Shown here piece by piece: positions 14,108 to 22,540 of a stretch of 44,538 nt of DNA (position 1 is its first letter; each line of letters starts with the position of its first letter). A program made the position numbers and the translations under genes. The notes under the pieces were generated by a model. That model was not told the DNA's origin. It saw only the letters and a program-made list of their open reading frames with translations, and made no database searches. Source of the stretch: a virus. The stretch lies in IMG/VR virus record IMGVR_UViG_3300030673_000013, positions 1 through 44,538 of that record. One strand, 5' to 3'.

Positions 14108-16090
14108 TTAGTAGAGCTTGAGTCCATCAACCCCTGCTGTATTACCGTTATTATTTTGAAAATATGTGTTAGATCCGTTAGACCAAACGAGCCCTCCACC
14201 AAAGTTGTTTCCAGACGTGTGCCCTCCTATAATCAGTAGAATATTAGGTCCGGGCGCAACCAAAGAGTATAGACCAGCAGGAAGAGCGGTTGTAACTCCT
14301 GATCCAGGCAAGATTAAGGTATATGCAGATCCTGCTGTTCCCACCCGTGGGTCAACACCACAGAGGAGGCCTGCGTCAAGGCCGGAGCCTACGCCGCCGT
14401 TCCCTGAGTTCCACATTTTTTTCCAAGGGTACCATGCCCCTACGTTATTCCTTGATCTTGTCCACGCATTAGTATTAGAGTCCAGTCCAAGTGCTTGAAA
14501 CGGGTATGCCACCTGCCTGGACCATGAATTATTTCCAGAATAGTTAAACACCTCAATAAAATACCAGTCTCCTGTAGGCGCGCCTGCTATAGAGTTTCCA
14601 CAATAAAACCCGGAAGGTAAAGCAGCAGTATCTAAGTTACCCCCTGTTATCTGTATGGCCGATCCGTCCGTATTGCCGTGTCTTATAAATTGTGATGGCG
14701 GCATGCTGCCAAAGAGGTCCGCATCGAGACCGGAGCCAGGACCGTCGTTTGATGAGTTCCATTCTTTAGTCCACGCTTCCCAAGCAGCCCCGCCATCTCT
14801 TCGTGTTCGTGTCCATTTATTAGCAGATGAATCATATCCGTATGCCCCAAACGGCCACAGCGTTTGCCTTGTATAGTCATTTATACCTCCGGCATAATTC
14901 ATGACTTCTAAGAAATACCCCTCCGCTGTAGGCGCACCTATCAAATTGAAACCTAAATAGATACCTGTTGATAATGCCACGGTGTTTATGTTTGAGCCAG
15001 AAATTAAATTAGCAGAGCCATTTTCTTCTCTAGATAAAAATCTGTACGCGTGTAGTCCATCAAGGAGATCGGCATCCGCGAGGATTCTTGCATTGTTCAC
15101 CGCGAACACACGCGAGGCGGAAGGAGAGACCGCTCCATCGAGGCCGTTGTTGTAGCTTCCAGTGTAGAGCGTAAATGCAGAGCCAAAGCTGTTCCATATG
15201 GCATATTTCGCCCCTCCTCTGAGCCAGATCACCGCTTGGCGGCCGAGAGGAAGTTTGGAGTAGCCGATAGGATTGTTTGCGGCTGCACTAAAGTCGGTAC
15301 CATCGGTATTTCCTATACAAGACGCGTCTTCCACTATATCTGTCGAGGACGCAGCCCAGCCGGTGAACTTTGAGTCTACCACGAGGTCAGCCCTGACGGG
15401 TTGTGGCAGTAATGCTATCGTACCGTTCATATACGCCTCTATGCGTATGCGTGTTGCCCCGTCTTTAGTCCCAACTGTATCAGCTTGAAAGTCCTGGAGT
15501 GTCGTCACCGCAGGATACCACGTAGCACTATTGAGCGCAGTGAGGTCAGCGATCTGGTAATCCTTATGGATTCCTTTCACCTTCGGCTGCACCTTGGTCC
15601 AGTGGTTCGTGTCAGTCACCGCGATGCCGGAGATAGTCGCAGGGGCAGAAGAAGTTCTTTGGTATAGAACATAGGACCTTATTACACCCTGGGCTTCCAT
15701 CATGTAGCACACGTCACCGCTTGCGTATGGGGCGGATGCGTCATACTCGTTCGCGTTATGCGCTTTCGAGGCAATGTCGACAAGGATGAAGGCACGGAGC
15801 TTTTGGATGAGCTTATTGACGTTGTAAGAAAGACGGCCGTAAAAATGGTTGAGCGAGTTCCTGGGGATCGAGGCGCCCTGGCTGCGTAAGCCTTTGTTGT
15901 GTATGGTCGGATTGTAGTCATCATATCCTGCGGCCGGGATGTTCTGCTCGGCGTTTACATCGAATGTGGTAACACCGTCCACAAGCTCGTTGTCAAACGC
16001 ATTCTGTGTATATGACAAACGCTCAACACGGTTCGTGTCGAGCTTTATAAGAGTGTCCCTGATAGAACCTAAATCGCTTTGGTATGACAT
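14108..16090 (-). CDS. Tail fibre protein with pyocin-knob-like repeats
   Basis: A 660-residue protein. The N-terminal 150 residues (LSYNVNKLIQKLRAFILVDI and following) look like a virion attachment part. The C-terminal half contains two or more copies of a knob module (ATALPSGFY..., YFIEVFNYSG, W-R-...-WYPWKKMWNS) separated by GSGLDADLF-type linkers, as in pyocin and R-type fibre knobs. The tip is Gly/Asn-rich (NNNGNTAGVDGLKLY). It probably binds the host surface. It follows the tail protein I-like gene in the usual baseplate-to-fibre order. Confidence 0.8.
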   Translation of the reverse strand: MSYQSDLGSIRDTLIKLDTNRVERLSYTQNAFDNELVDGVTTFDVNAEQNIPAAGYDDYNPTIHNKGLRSQGASIPRNSLNHFYGRLSYNVNKLIQKLRAFILVDIASKAHNANEYDASAPYASGDVCYMMEAQGVIRSYVLYQRTSSAPATISGIAVTDTNHWTKVQPKVKGIHKDYQIADLTALNSATWYPAVTTLQDFQADTVGTKDGATRIRIEAYMNGTIALLPQPVRADLVVDSKFTGWAASSTDIVEDASCIGNTDGTDFSAAANNPIGYSKLPLGRQAVIWLRGGAKYAIWNSFGSAFTLYTGSYNNGLDGAVSPSASRVFAVNNARILADADLLDGLHAYRFLSREENGSANLISGSNINTVALSTGIYLGFNLIGAPTAEGYFLEVMNYAGGINDYTRQTLWPFGAYGYDSSANKWTRTRRDGGAAWEAWTKEWNSSNDGPGSGLDADLFGSMPPSQFIRHGNTDGSAIQITGGNLDTAALPSGFYCGNSIAGAPTGDWYFIEVFNYSGNNSWSRQVAYPFQALGLDSNTNAWTRSRNNVGAWYPWKKMWNSGNGGVGSGLDAGLLCGVDPRVGTAGSAYTLILPGSGVTTALPAGLYSLVAPGPNILLIIGGHTSGNNFGGGLVWSNGSNTYFQNNNGNTAGVDGLKLY

Positions 16091-16100
16091 ATGAATCTCC

Positions 16101-16958
16101 TTACACCTGGACTAATTGAAAAAGTTTGAACTTCTGTGTGCACACGGCAAGCCACGTTCCGAGTCTTCCGGTCTTATTGTCAATGCTTGAAAAAACATTC
16201 GTTGAGTAATTCACAACATAGTAGTGGGCGCTCTGCGATATCGTTATATTGTATATATACCCTTCGCCTAAGAGTTCAGTGATATACAAGAACTCTTTAA
16301 TCGACACCCCATTATACCGTATCCGCATGAGACACTCAATGTATTTTTTGAACATTTCGATACTCATTACTTTTTGTGTGTCGGTGAAATGCTCTTCGAG
16401 GTAGAGGTACTTGTCACCGTAATACTCGGTGTAGGGCACGCCGCCCCCTGGAGGGGACGACAGAATTGCTCCAGGGATTATCGATCCGTCAGGGTTAAAA
16501 ATGTTCACGTTGTACGGCACGTAGCCGATAGGGGTGAGACCGTGAGGGATTAGTGTTTCTTTTGCCGTGCTCGTTGCCTCAGTCGATATATCGCTCGGGT
16601 AATCATCCTGTTCGGTCCTGACAAACCCAAACCCGTCCGCCTCCGGCACGAAAAGCCCACGCTCACTTCTTTCTTGTCCTGCGACTACGTGGCTTTCGGT
16701 GAGGCGAACGCTATCGCCGATATTCTCACTGTACTGGATTGGCCGGTAAATCCCTGCGAATTTGCCAACACCTATGATGTCAGACTCTCTTATTGGAAGC
16801 TCTGTTGCAGTTACCTCACCTTCTAGCTTCCACTGGAATACACACTGGTAGACAAGCTCTTCTATGACGTCTTTCACGGCTTCGTTGTGACAGAGAAGAA
16901 GTTTCTGAATGTAGTACCCGTTCAGTTCGCCTCGATGAAACCGGAAAGGTTTTTTCAT
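16101..16958 (-). CDS. Putative tail protein I-like baseplate component
   Basis: A 285-residue protein placed between baseplate J and the tail fibre, the position of P2 gpI-like proteins that connect fibres to the baseplate. It has helical ends and a Gly/Pro-rich centre (SSPPGGGVPYTEYYGDKYLY). No motif is diagnostic, so the role rests on gene order. Confidence 0.5.
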   Translation of the reverse strand: MKKPFRFHRGELNGYYIQKLLLCHNEAVKDVIEELVYQCVFQWKLEGEVTATELPIRESDIIGVGKFAGIYRPIQYSENIGDSVRLTESHVVAGQERSERGLFVPEADGFGFVRTEQDDYPSDISTEATSTAKETLIPHGLTPIGYVPYNVNIFNPDGSIIPGAILSSPPGGGVPYTEYYGDKYLYLEEHFTDTQKVMSIEMFKKYIECLMRIRYNGVSIKEFLYITELLGEGYIYNITISQSAHYYVVNYSTNVFSSIDNKTGRLGTWLAVCTQKFKLFQLVQV

Positions 16959-16970
16959 TTCTCTATTCCT

Positions 16971-18155
16971 TTATACCGAAACGTGTGTGTATGCTACGCT
17001 TGCCATCTGTGGAATACGAGTCTTCGGGACGGTCACGTAGGATACAGGAGACCCTGCTACAAGGAGATTGACATTCAATATGCTTACCCCTGAAAGACCG
17101 TGTGCGCTTAAAGATTGGTATACGTCATACTCGGTGATCGTGTCGGAGTGTGTATTGGCATACTTGTATTTCGACAAAAGGCTGTTGAGTACTGCCTCTA
17201 TCTGGTCAGTTCGATATTTCGTCGCATCATAACTGTATTCGACTGTTGTCGTGTACACTGTGTGGTCATGGTACTTAAAGTACACAGGATACGCACCACC
17301 TGCGTACACCGAGCTCGCATAGTGAACTACGTCAAGCGCATTCACGACGTGTGTTTTGTAAATCGTATTGCGCGCCACGATCTCCGCGATCTCGTCGGTC
17401 GGGACACCGGTAATTGATATGAGGAGTTCTTCGGCCGCCAAGGTTATACCGTCGACAACGACAGGTGTGGTAGTGGGATTGAATACACAGTTACACTCGA
17501 AGATGGTCGGCAAATTCCGTATCTCTTCCTGGAGCTCTACGATGAGATCCTGCCTTCCCGTATCAGTCAGGATTCGTATACGAAACTGCTCATCGGTCTC
17601 GTCGAGGTAGCCAAGCGATCCTGCGTTATTGAGGCATGAAAAGGAAAAATCCCCGTTTATAGGGGAGGTATCAACTCGCTGCACCACAATGCTTGTGTTG
17701 TCAGTCACCGGATAAGGACCGATGTGTGCAGACACACCGTAGTATGTCTTGGCTTCGAGGGGAGCGAATGTTTTATCGAGGGGTAAGTTAAAGGTGAATA
17801 TTTCACCGGAGGCAGAGAGGTATTGATAGTTTCCGGCGATTAGGTCATGGCTTGTTGTGGCACTCACGTTATTTACTATGATCTGGAGGATGCTTGATTT
17901 CCCGAGTCTGTAGTTTGTGCCCAAGAGCTTTGCAGTACTCTTGAGATCACTACTGGGACAGTACTGCGGGTCGAAACGATTCTTCTGGGCAATGATAGAG
18001 TCCATCATGAGCTTGTAGCCTGCAGCATCAGCCTTGCAGATAAGATGCAGTTTATTGTTATTATTTCGGTACAGCTTCTTCGGAGCGACGGATGCGTCAT
18101 AGGCATCCTCTATGGTTCGGAGGATCTCGTCTCCTGATTTATATTCATATGGCAT
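16971..18155 (-). CDS. Baseplate J-like protein
   Basis: A 394-residue protein. The N-terminal part with repeated beta segments and the diagnostic YLDETDEQFRIRIL stretch (about residue 185) matches the Baseplate_J family, the wedge protein of contractile tails. The C-terminal part (TDQIEAVLNSLLSKYKYA then TEYDVYQSL) has the usual helix pair. AGGAG precedes the ATG, and a good promoter lies 30-55 nt upstream. Confidence 0.85.
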   Translation of the reverse strand: MPYEYKSGDEILRTIEDAYDASVAPKKLYRNNNNKLHLICKADAAGYKLMMDSIIAQKNRFDPQYCPSSDLKSTAKLLGTNYRLGKSSILQIIVNNVSATTSHDLIAGNYQYLSASGEIFTFNLPLDKTFAPLEAKTYYGVSAHIGPYPVTDNTSIVVQRVDTSPINGDFSFSCLNNAGSLGYLDETDEQFRIRILTDTGRQDLIVELQEEIRNLPTIFECNCVFNPTTTPVVVDGITLAAEELLISITGVPTDEIAEIVARNTIYKTHVVNALDVVHYASSVYAGGAYPVYFKYHDHTVYTTTVEYSYDATKYRTDQIEAVLNSLLSKYKYANTHSDTITEYDVYQSLSAHGLSGVSILNVNLLVAGSPVSYVTVPKTRIPQMASVAYTHVSV

Positions 18156-18182
18156 AGATATCTCCTATCAATTACAGCCTAG

Positions 18183-18211
18183 ATTATCCCATAGGATAGC
18201 CGGTAAGTCAA
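18183..18211 (-). promoter_or_regulatory. Internal leftward promoter before baseplate J
   Basis: On the minus strand TTGACT (18211-18206), a 17-nt spacer and GATAAT (18188-18183). The predicted start near 18176 is followed by AGGAG and ATG 18155. Confidence 0.65.
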
Positions 18212-18213
18212 TC

Positions 18214-19332
18214 TTACGTCCGCACCTTCGTGACCTTGGCGGTATCCATAGAGAGCACTACCGTTCCAGGAGCCCCTGCCATGTCCATCTTTGTCCCGAG
18301 AAGCGTATTCACTGTGGTGAACGCTGTGGTGAGAGCTGTCTTGAGGGCTGTAAACTCGGTCACGTACCCGACACCGTCATTGAGCACGATCTCAGATCCC
18401 TTAATCTTTACTTTTCCTGTTCCTTTGATTTCCATGTCGCCGGTAACTTCTATCGTGTACTTATCCCCGTATTTCACAAGCACAGCCTTGTCGAACGACA
18501 GGGAGAGCCCTGATTTACTCTTTACGTCGACCGGTGACTTGTCGTTAAGGTCAATGTTCACTGGAGCGGTGGTCGACGCGTTATGGCTGTCGGTTCCGAT
18601 GTGTACATCCACCTCACCGAGAATATTCTCCGTAATAGGCGCCTTGTTGCTGTACGTCTCAGTCACAGGCGCATCTATCTCGGTTATCGTGCCGTCAAGC
18701 GCTTTTGCATATCCGTATTTCCGCTCTACTGCGGCGTGATGTTCTTGAGTGAAAGGGGATCTCTTACCAAAGAGCATACTTATTGCTTCGTCGTCCGCAC
18801 TTCCGTCGGCGCTGGGCACGTCGAATATCATGGACATCGCCTTATTGAATATCTTCGTAACGCGTGCCACTGTCCGCTCATTGACAGAAGGTCCGTTTGA
18901 GTCCTCGTCGTACACGGTGGTAACGCTCGATCTTCCCTTAATGGTCGCGAGCTGTATGCCTACCCCGGAAAACATGTTGTAGTTATTAGGATTCTTCGCA
19001 TATATCGTAGCATCCCCGTCCGAGCTATTCGCACGTCTTTCTGCCGGGTCCAGGAACATGTCGTCTTTATGAGCCCGTAAAAACAGAAGAAGAACCAGGT
19101 CGTCTACCATAGGACGGACTGATTCTTCCTTGAGCTGGGATGACAGGTGAAGGAGCCGGACGTTGTAGTTCCTGGGTGCAGCGCTATCTTGCACCACCAC
19201 CTGAACGGCCACAAGGTTTTCATCATACACCTTGGTTATCATGCCGTACTCTATGAGCGGTGTGTTCTTGAGCCAGTCATTGTCGTTTGATATCCCGTTG
19301 TTTTTATTAAACTCAAACGCGTCAGGTTTCAT
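18214..19332 (-). CDS. Putative baseplate spike protein (gpV-like)
   Basis: A 372-residue protein. The N-terminal segment (PLIEYGMITKVYDENLVAVQ) resembles the OB-fold start of tail spike proteins. The central region is beta-rich with KYTIEVTGDMEIKGTGKVKIKG, typical of the triple-stranded beta-helix of spikes, and the C-terminus is helical. It sits directly before baseplate J, the standard place. Its start overlaps the upstream gene by 11 nt. Confidence 0.65.
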   Translation of the reverse strand: MKPDAFEFNKNNGISNDNDWLKNTPLIEYGMITKVYDENLVAVQVVVQDSAAPRNYNVRLLHLSSQLKEESVRPMVDDLVLLLFLRAHKDDMFLDPAERRANSSDGDATIYAKNPNNYNMFSGVGIQLATIKGRSSVTTVYDEDSNGPSVNERTVARVTKIFNKAMSMIFDVPSADGSADDEAISMLFGKRSPFTQEHHAAVERKYGYAKALDGTITEIDAPVTETYSNKAPITENILGEVDVHIGTDSHNASTTAPVNIDLNDKSPVDVKSKSGLSLSFDKAVLVKYGDKYTIEVTGDMEIKGTGKVKIKGSEIVLNDGVGYVTEFTALKTALTTAFTTVNTLLGTKMDMAGAPGTVVLSMDTAKVTKVRT

Positions 19333-21265
19333 TTATTTTTCTGTCCTTCTGGTCATATTTATCAAGATAGTCAGGCCTATAAGGAGACCTGAACATTACC
19401 ACGTCGTTCGTATAAAGCCACGGGATCTGGAAAGGACATTCCGGCACCGCTGCTTGTTCAGGGCTTGGTCCCTCGCTGCTTGTCATACGGGCGGTCGTCC
19501 ATACCCCGTTTGGATTATCAGGTCCTGGAGTATTCCAAGCTCGAAGATCGGTGAGAGCTTGCACAAGCGTCAGTTCTTTCCCGGCCTTTTTCCACTCTTC
19601 TCTGTCCGCAGTCGGTATCATATGCTGTACCGCAAACGTGGTCCAATATACAGACGACCTCTTAAACGGCACTAGCCCGGACGTCAGCATGATAGCCGCC
19701 CACGCGTTATTACGCACCTCTTGTTTCTGGGTGACGTTGGTGGTGTAGTCCCCAACAGCAGGTACTGTAGGCTCGACGGTGACTACGCCGTTCCAGGGAT
19801 TAAGAAGGAGCGCTTCTTTCTCCCCGACGTCCGTGCACATGAGGGTCATTATGTTCTCGTCCCCTGTAGTCGAAAACTCCACGCTCGCGAGAAGCACAAG
19901 AAATGCGTCGAGTCCTTTCTTCGGCTGATACCAGTAACCGGTGTCGTCTACAAGGCGAAGTCTACTTTGGAAAAATACAGTGGTCATAGGGTCAATAACA
20001 GAAAAGAAAGGACACCGGATAGTCCTCGTGGCTCCCATCGTTATGTCATAAACCGCAGGTAGTATCGTTGCGTCCTGGATCTGCTTTTTCTGTATGTACG
20101 GATCTTTGAATATATCCTCGACGTGCTCATTGACATGGTAAAAATAAAAGTTGCCGTCCTTAAGCGAGTACCACCGCAGAAACTGGTAGTGCTGCTGGAT
20201 AGCCCTGAGCTGCTGGCCGACTCCGTCTTGCTGGGAATTAAACGGCTTTTCATCCGCAGGTATGAATATAGCTTTCTCCCCTGCAGCGAACTGCCTGTAA
20301 AGCTCGTTGATTGGAAGGGAGCGTAGGAATTGTGAGCAGGAGCACACGATACCGAACATGTCCGCGTCTTCATAATTCATAGCACCGTCTGGTGCGAGCT
20401 TGAGTTCTTTCCAGGCGTCGAGACTGCTTGTAGCTTCTCCTGTCACGAGGGAGCTAGGGGCAGCTCCTTTTTTGTACCTGTCGTACGCTTCCACTTCTAC
20501 ACTCGCCCTAAACTCTATGTCACCGCTTTCTTTCGTGACCTGGCTAAACCTGGCATCGTGCGTAACGCTGGATCTTATAAAACGTCTTGTTATAAATTGG
20601 TACAGTACTGTCTCAATCTCAGACAGGTGCGACGGAAAACTCGTGTCACCGTAATTAGCGAGGAAGTCTGTCTTCGCATTATCCCACCGAAGGCCGTTCT
20701 CAATCGAACCTACAACGCCGTTAAATACCCAAGCCTGGTCAGGCGGAAGCCCTGTAGCATACGAAGTGAGCATCTGCACAACGAGTTGCCTTCCACCTTT
20801 CACACCCTGGTCAGAGGTAATCATGTGGTTATTAAGGTCATAAAATCTTTCGAGATCCTCTTTACTGGAGAACTCTCTCCAGTCCGGGAATTGCCCGATA
20901 TACCCAAGTTGTACTACGGCAAACGCTACGGGATTTCCGACACTGGAGTCTATCTCGTGCCCGGCCATTTCTCGGTCGATGTATAACGCGTCAATCTGTA
21001 TTTTGACTTCTATAACAGTAGAGTTCGATACCTGATTATATGCAAGCTTAATAGACGGCTTCTGCGAGCACTGCACAAACTCTACTGTCCCGCCTCCGGG
21101 ACCCTCGTGGTATATCGGTTCATAATCGCTTCGGATAGTAAAAAACGTCTTGTCTTTACGGACAAATTTCACGTTTATTACGCGGCCGTATATGAGGTCA
21201 TTTTCTTCCTCAAAGAGAGAACTATCGTTTCGTATGTAGGACGCGCCATGTACATTTTCGTGCAT
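19322..21265 (-). CDS. Large baseplate or tail-hub protein, unknown family
   Basis: A 647-residue protein. ATG 21265 is preferred over a GTG eight codons earlier because it overlaps the previous stop as TAATG. The N-terminus (LIYGRVINVKFVRKDKTFFTI) is beta-rich. The sequence is soluble and has no enzymatic motif. Position between the tape-measure block and the spike suggests a hub or gp27/gpD-like role, but no family signature is recognised. Confidence 0.65.
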   Translation of the reverse strand: MHENVHGASYIRNDSSLFEEENDLIYGRVINVKFVRKDKTFFTIRSDYEPIYHEGPGGGTVEFVQCSQKPSIKLAYNQVSNSTVIEVKIQIDALYIDREMAGHEIDSSVGNPVAFAVVQLGYIGQFPDWREFSSKEDLERFYDLNNHMITSDQGVKGGRQLVVQMLTSYATGLPPDQAWVFNGVVGSIENGLRWDNAKTDFLANYGDTSFPSHLSEIETVLYQFITRRFIRSSVTHDARFSQVTKESGDIEFRASVEVEAYDRYKKGAAPSSLVTGEATSSLDAWKELKLAPDGAMNYEDADMFGIVCSCSQFLRSLPINELYRQFAAGEKAIFIPADEKPFNSQQDGVGQQLRAIQQHYQFLRWYSLKDGNFYFYHVNEHVEDIFKDPYIQKKQIQDATILPAVYDITMGATRTIRCPFFSVIDPMTTVFFQSRLRLVDDTGYWYQPKKGLDAFLVLLASVEFSTTGDENIMTLMCTDVGEKEALLLNPWNGVVTVEPTVPAVGDYTTNVTQKQEVRNNAWAAIMLTSGLVPFKRSSVYWTTFAVQHMIPTADREEWKKAGKELTLVQALTDLRAWNTPGPDNPNGVWTTARMTSSEGPSPEQAAVPECPFQIPWLYTNDVVMFRSPYRPDYLDKYDQKDRKINET

Positions 21266-21573
21266 TATTCGTACAGCTCCACTGTGCACTGGGCCATGTT
21301 GTCTTTATCCAGAAGTTTTCCAATAAGCGTCGGGTCGGTAGAGGATGCTCCGACTACCATGTCCCCGACTCCTATTACCATAGATCCAAGCTGTCCTGTC
21401 ACGTTTCCGTCCACGTCTGTATTCTCTACCAGACATATGACACGATTTATAACTGCCTCTTTACCGAGAGCCTCAAACGTCTCGTCTATTATTGTGAACG
21501 TAGCAGTCTTATCCGCGTAAGGTAACACGTACTCATTGTTCGTAAAAAGACTTTGCATAAGAACTATTTTCAT
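21265..21573 (-). CDS. Small tail protein, unknown
   Basis: A 102-residue protein with AAGGGG before the ATG. Beta-rich and Gly/Val-rich (GQLGSMVIGVGDMVVGASS). It is coupled at both ends: its ATG overlaps the upstream stop region and its TAA overlaps the next ATG. Probably a baseplate or tail-tip subunit. Confidence 0.65.
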   Translation of the reverse strand: MKIVLMQSLFTNNEYVLPYADKTATFTIIDETFEALGKEAVINRVICLVENTDVDGNVTGQLGSMVIGVGDMVVGASSTDPTLIGKLLDKDNMAQCTVELYE

Positions 21574-22529
21574 ATTTTCCCCTTAACGAGATTTGACACG
21601 CCGTTCAGCGGGTCACCACCTGTTGCCTGGTCCACCCCTGTTATAGCGATGAGAGGTGCAGAAAGCGCCTTCTGTGCTGTACTTATCGCTTTCGATGCCC
21701 AGTTCCTTGACAGGATGTTCGGCGTCGCTTTGCTCGGTTTCGTGATAGTCAGGACATTGACTACCTTCACCTGTAGTGTAACACGAAACACGTCATCTTC
21801 CAATGGTTTTTTCTCCACGTCCATGCTCTCTATGATAACAAACTCATAGTCGTATCCCGTCCACATTTTCATGCACAGAATCTGTGCACCCTCTGCCATC
21901 GCGTCTATCGAGTTCTTATTTATATACGATACCCCGTTCATCCCCGGAAGCTTACCTACCGCGTCTGCAGATATCGACATCATCTTGAGTGCCGTAGAAA
22001 CAGAAGAAAAAGCTGCTGACCAGGCGGCGTTCACGGCAGCGCCCAGCACAGGTTTGTCTACGTCCACCCCAAGGAGTGACATAAAGCCTAAGACCGTCGC
22101 AGAGACGGTCTGGATGGCTTCTTTTATGTATCGCCCGGCTGGTTGGTAGGGAAGCACGGCATTTATGAGGAACGTCTTTGGTTCTCTCCACGCGTTATCC
22201 ACTATGGATCGCATGACGCTACTTCGCACCTGGTTAGATGCAGCACTAGCGTCAATGTCCGCCATAGGCTCGTAAAGAACAACGCGCTTTGTGCTCACGT
22301 TCGTTTTGTGCGTCTCACGGATACTGTTGATGTGGAAGAACACGATAGGGAGTGTTATCTTACTCTGTTGTGGCACCCAGCGAGGATCGAAGAGGCACGT
22401 CATGCTGTCTACGTATGACAGCATGTCGGCAGCAGACTGTAGCGTGGTGGGTATTATTATATTGCTCACGCCCTGTAGGCCGCCAGCTATATTTATGTCG
22501 TCTTGTCCTTTTATAATCGGTCCGCCCAT
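21570..22529 (-). CDS. Tail protein following the tape measure, unknown family
   Basis: A 319-residue protein with AAAGGAG before the ATG. The middle is Ala-rich and helical (VNAAWSAAFSSVSTALKMMS), and beta strands follow (EFVIIESMDVEKKPL, FRVTLQVKVVNVLTI). Proteins in this slot in myoviruses join the tail tube end to the baseplate. No motif is diagnostic. Confidence 0.6.
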   Translation of the reverse strand: MGGPIIKGQDDINIAGGLQGVSNIIIPTTLQSAADMLSYVDSMTCLFDPRWVPQQSKITLPIVFFHINSIRETHKTNVSTKRVVLYEPMADIDASAASNQVRSSVMRSIVDNAWREPKTFLINAVLPYQPAGRYIKEAIQTVSATVLGFMSLLGVDVDKPVLGAAVNAAWSAAFSSVSTALKMMSISADAVGKLPGMNGVSYINKNSIDAMAEGAQILCMKMWTGYDYEFVIIESMDVEKKPLEDDVFRVTLQVKVVNVLTITKPSKATPNILSRNWASKAISTAQKALSAPLIAITGVDQATGGDPLNGVSNLVKGKI

Positions 22530-22540
22530 TGCTTACTCCT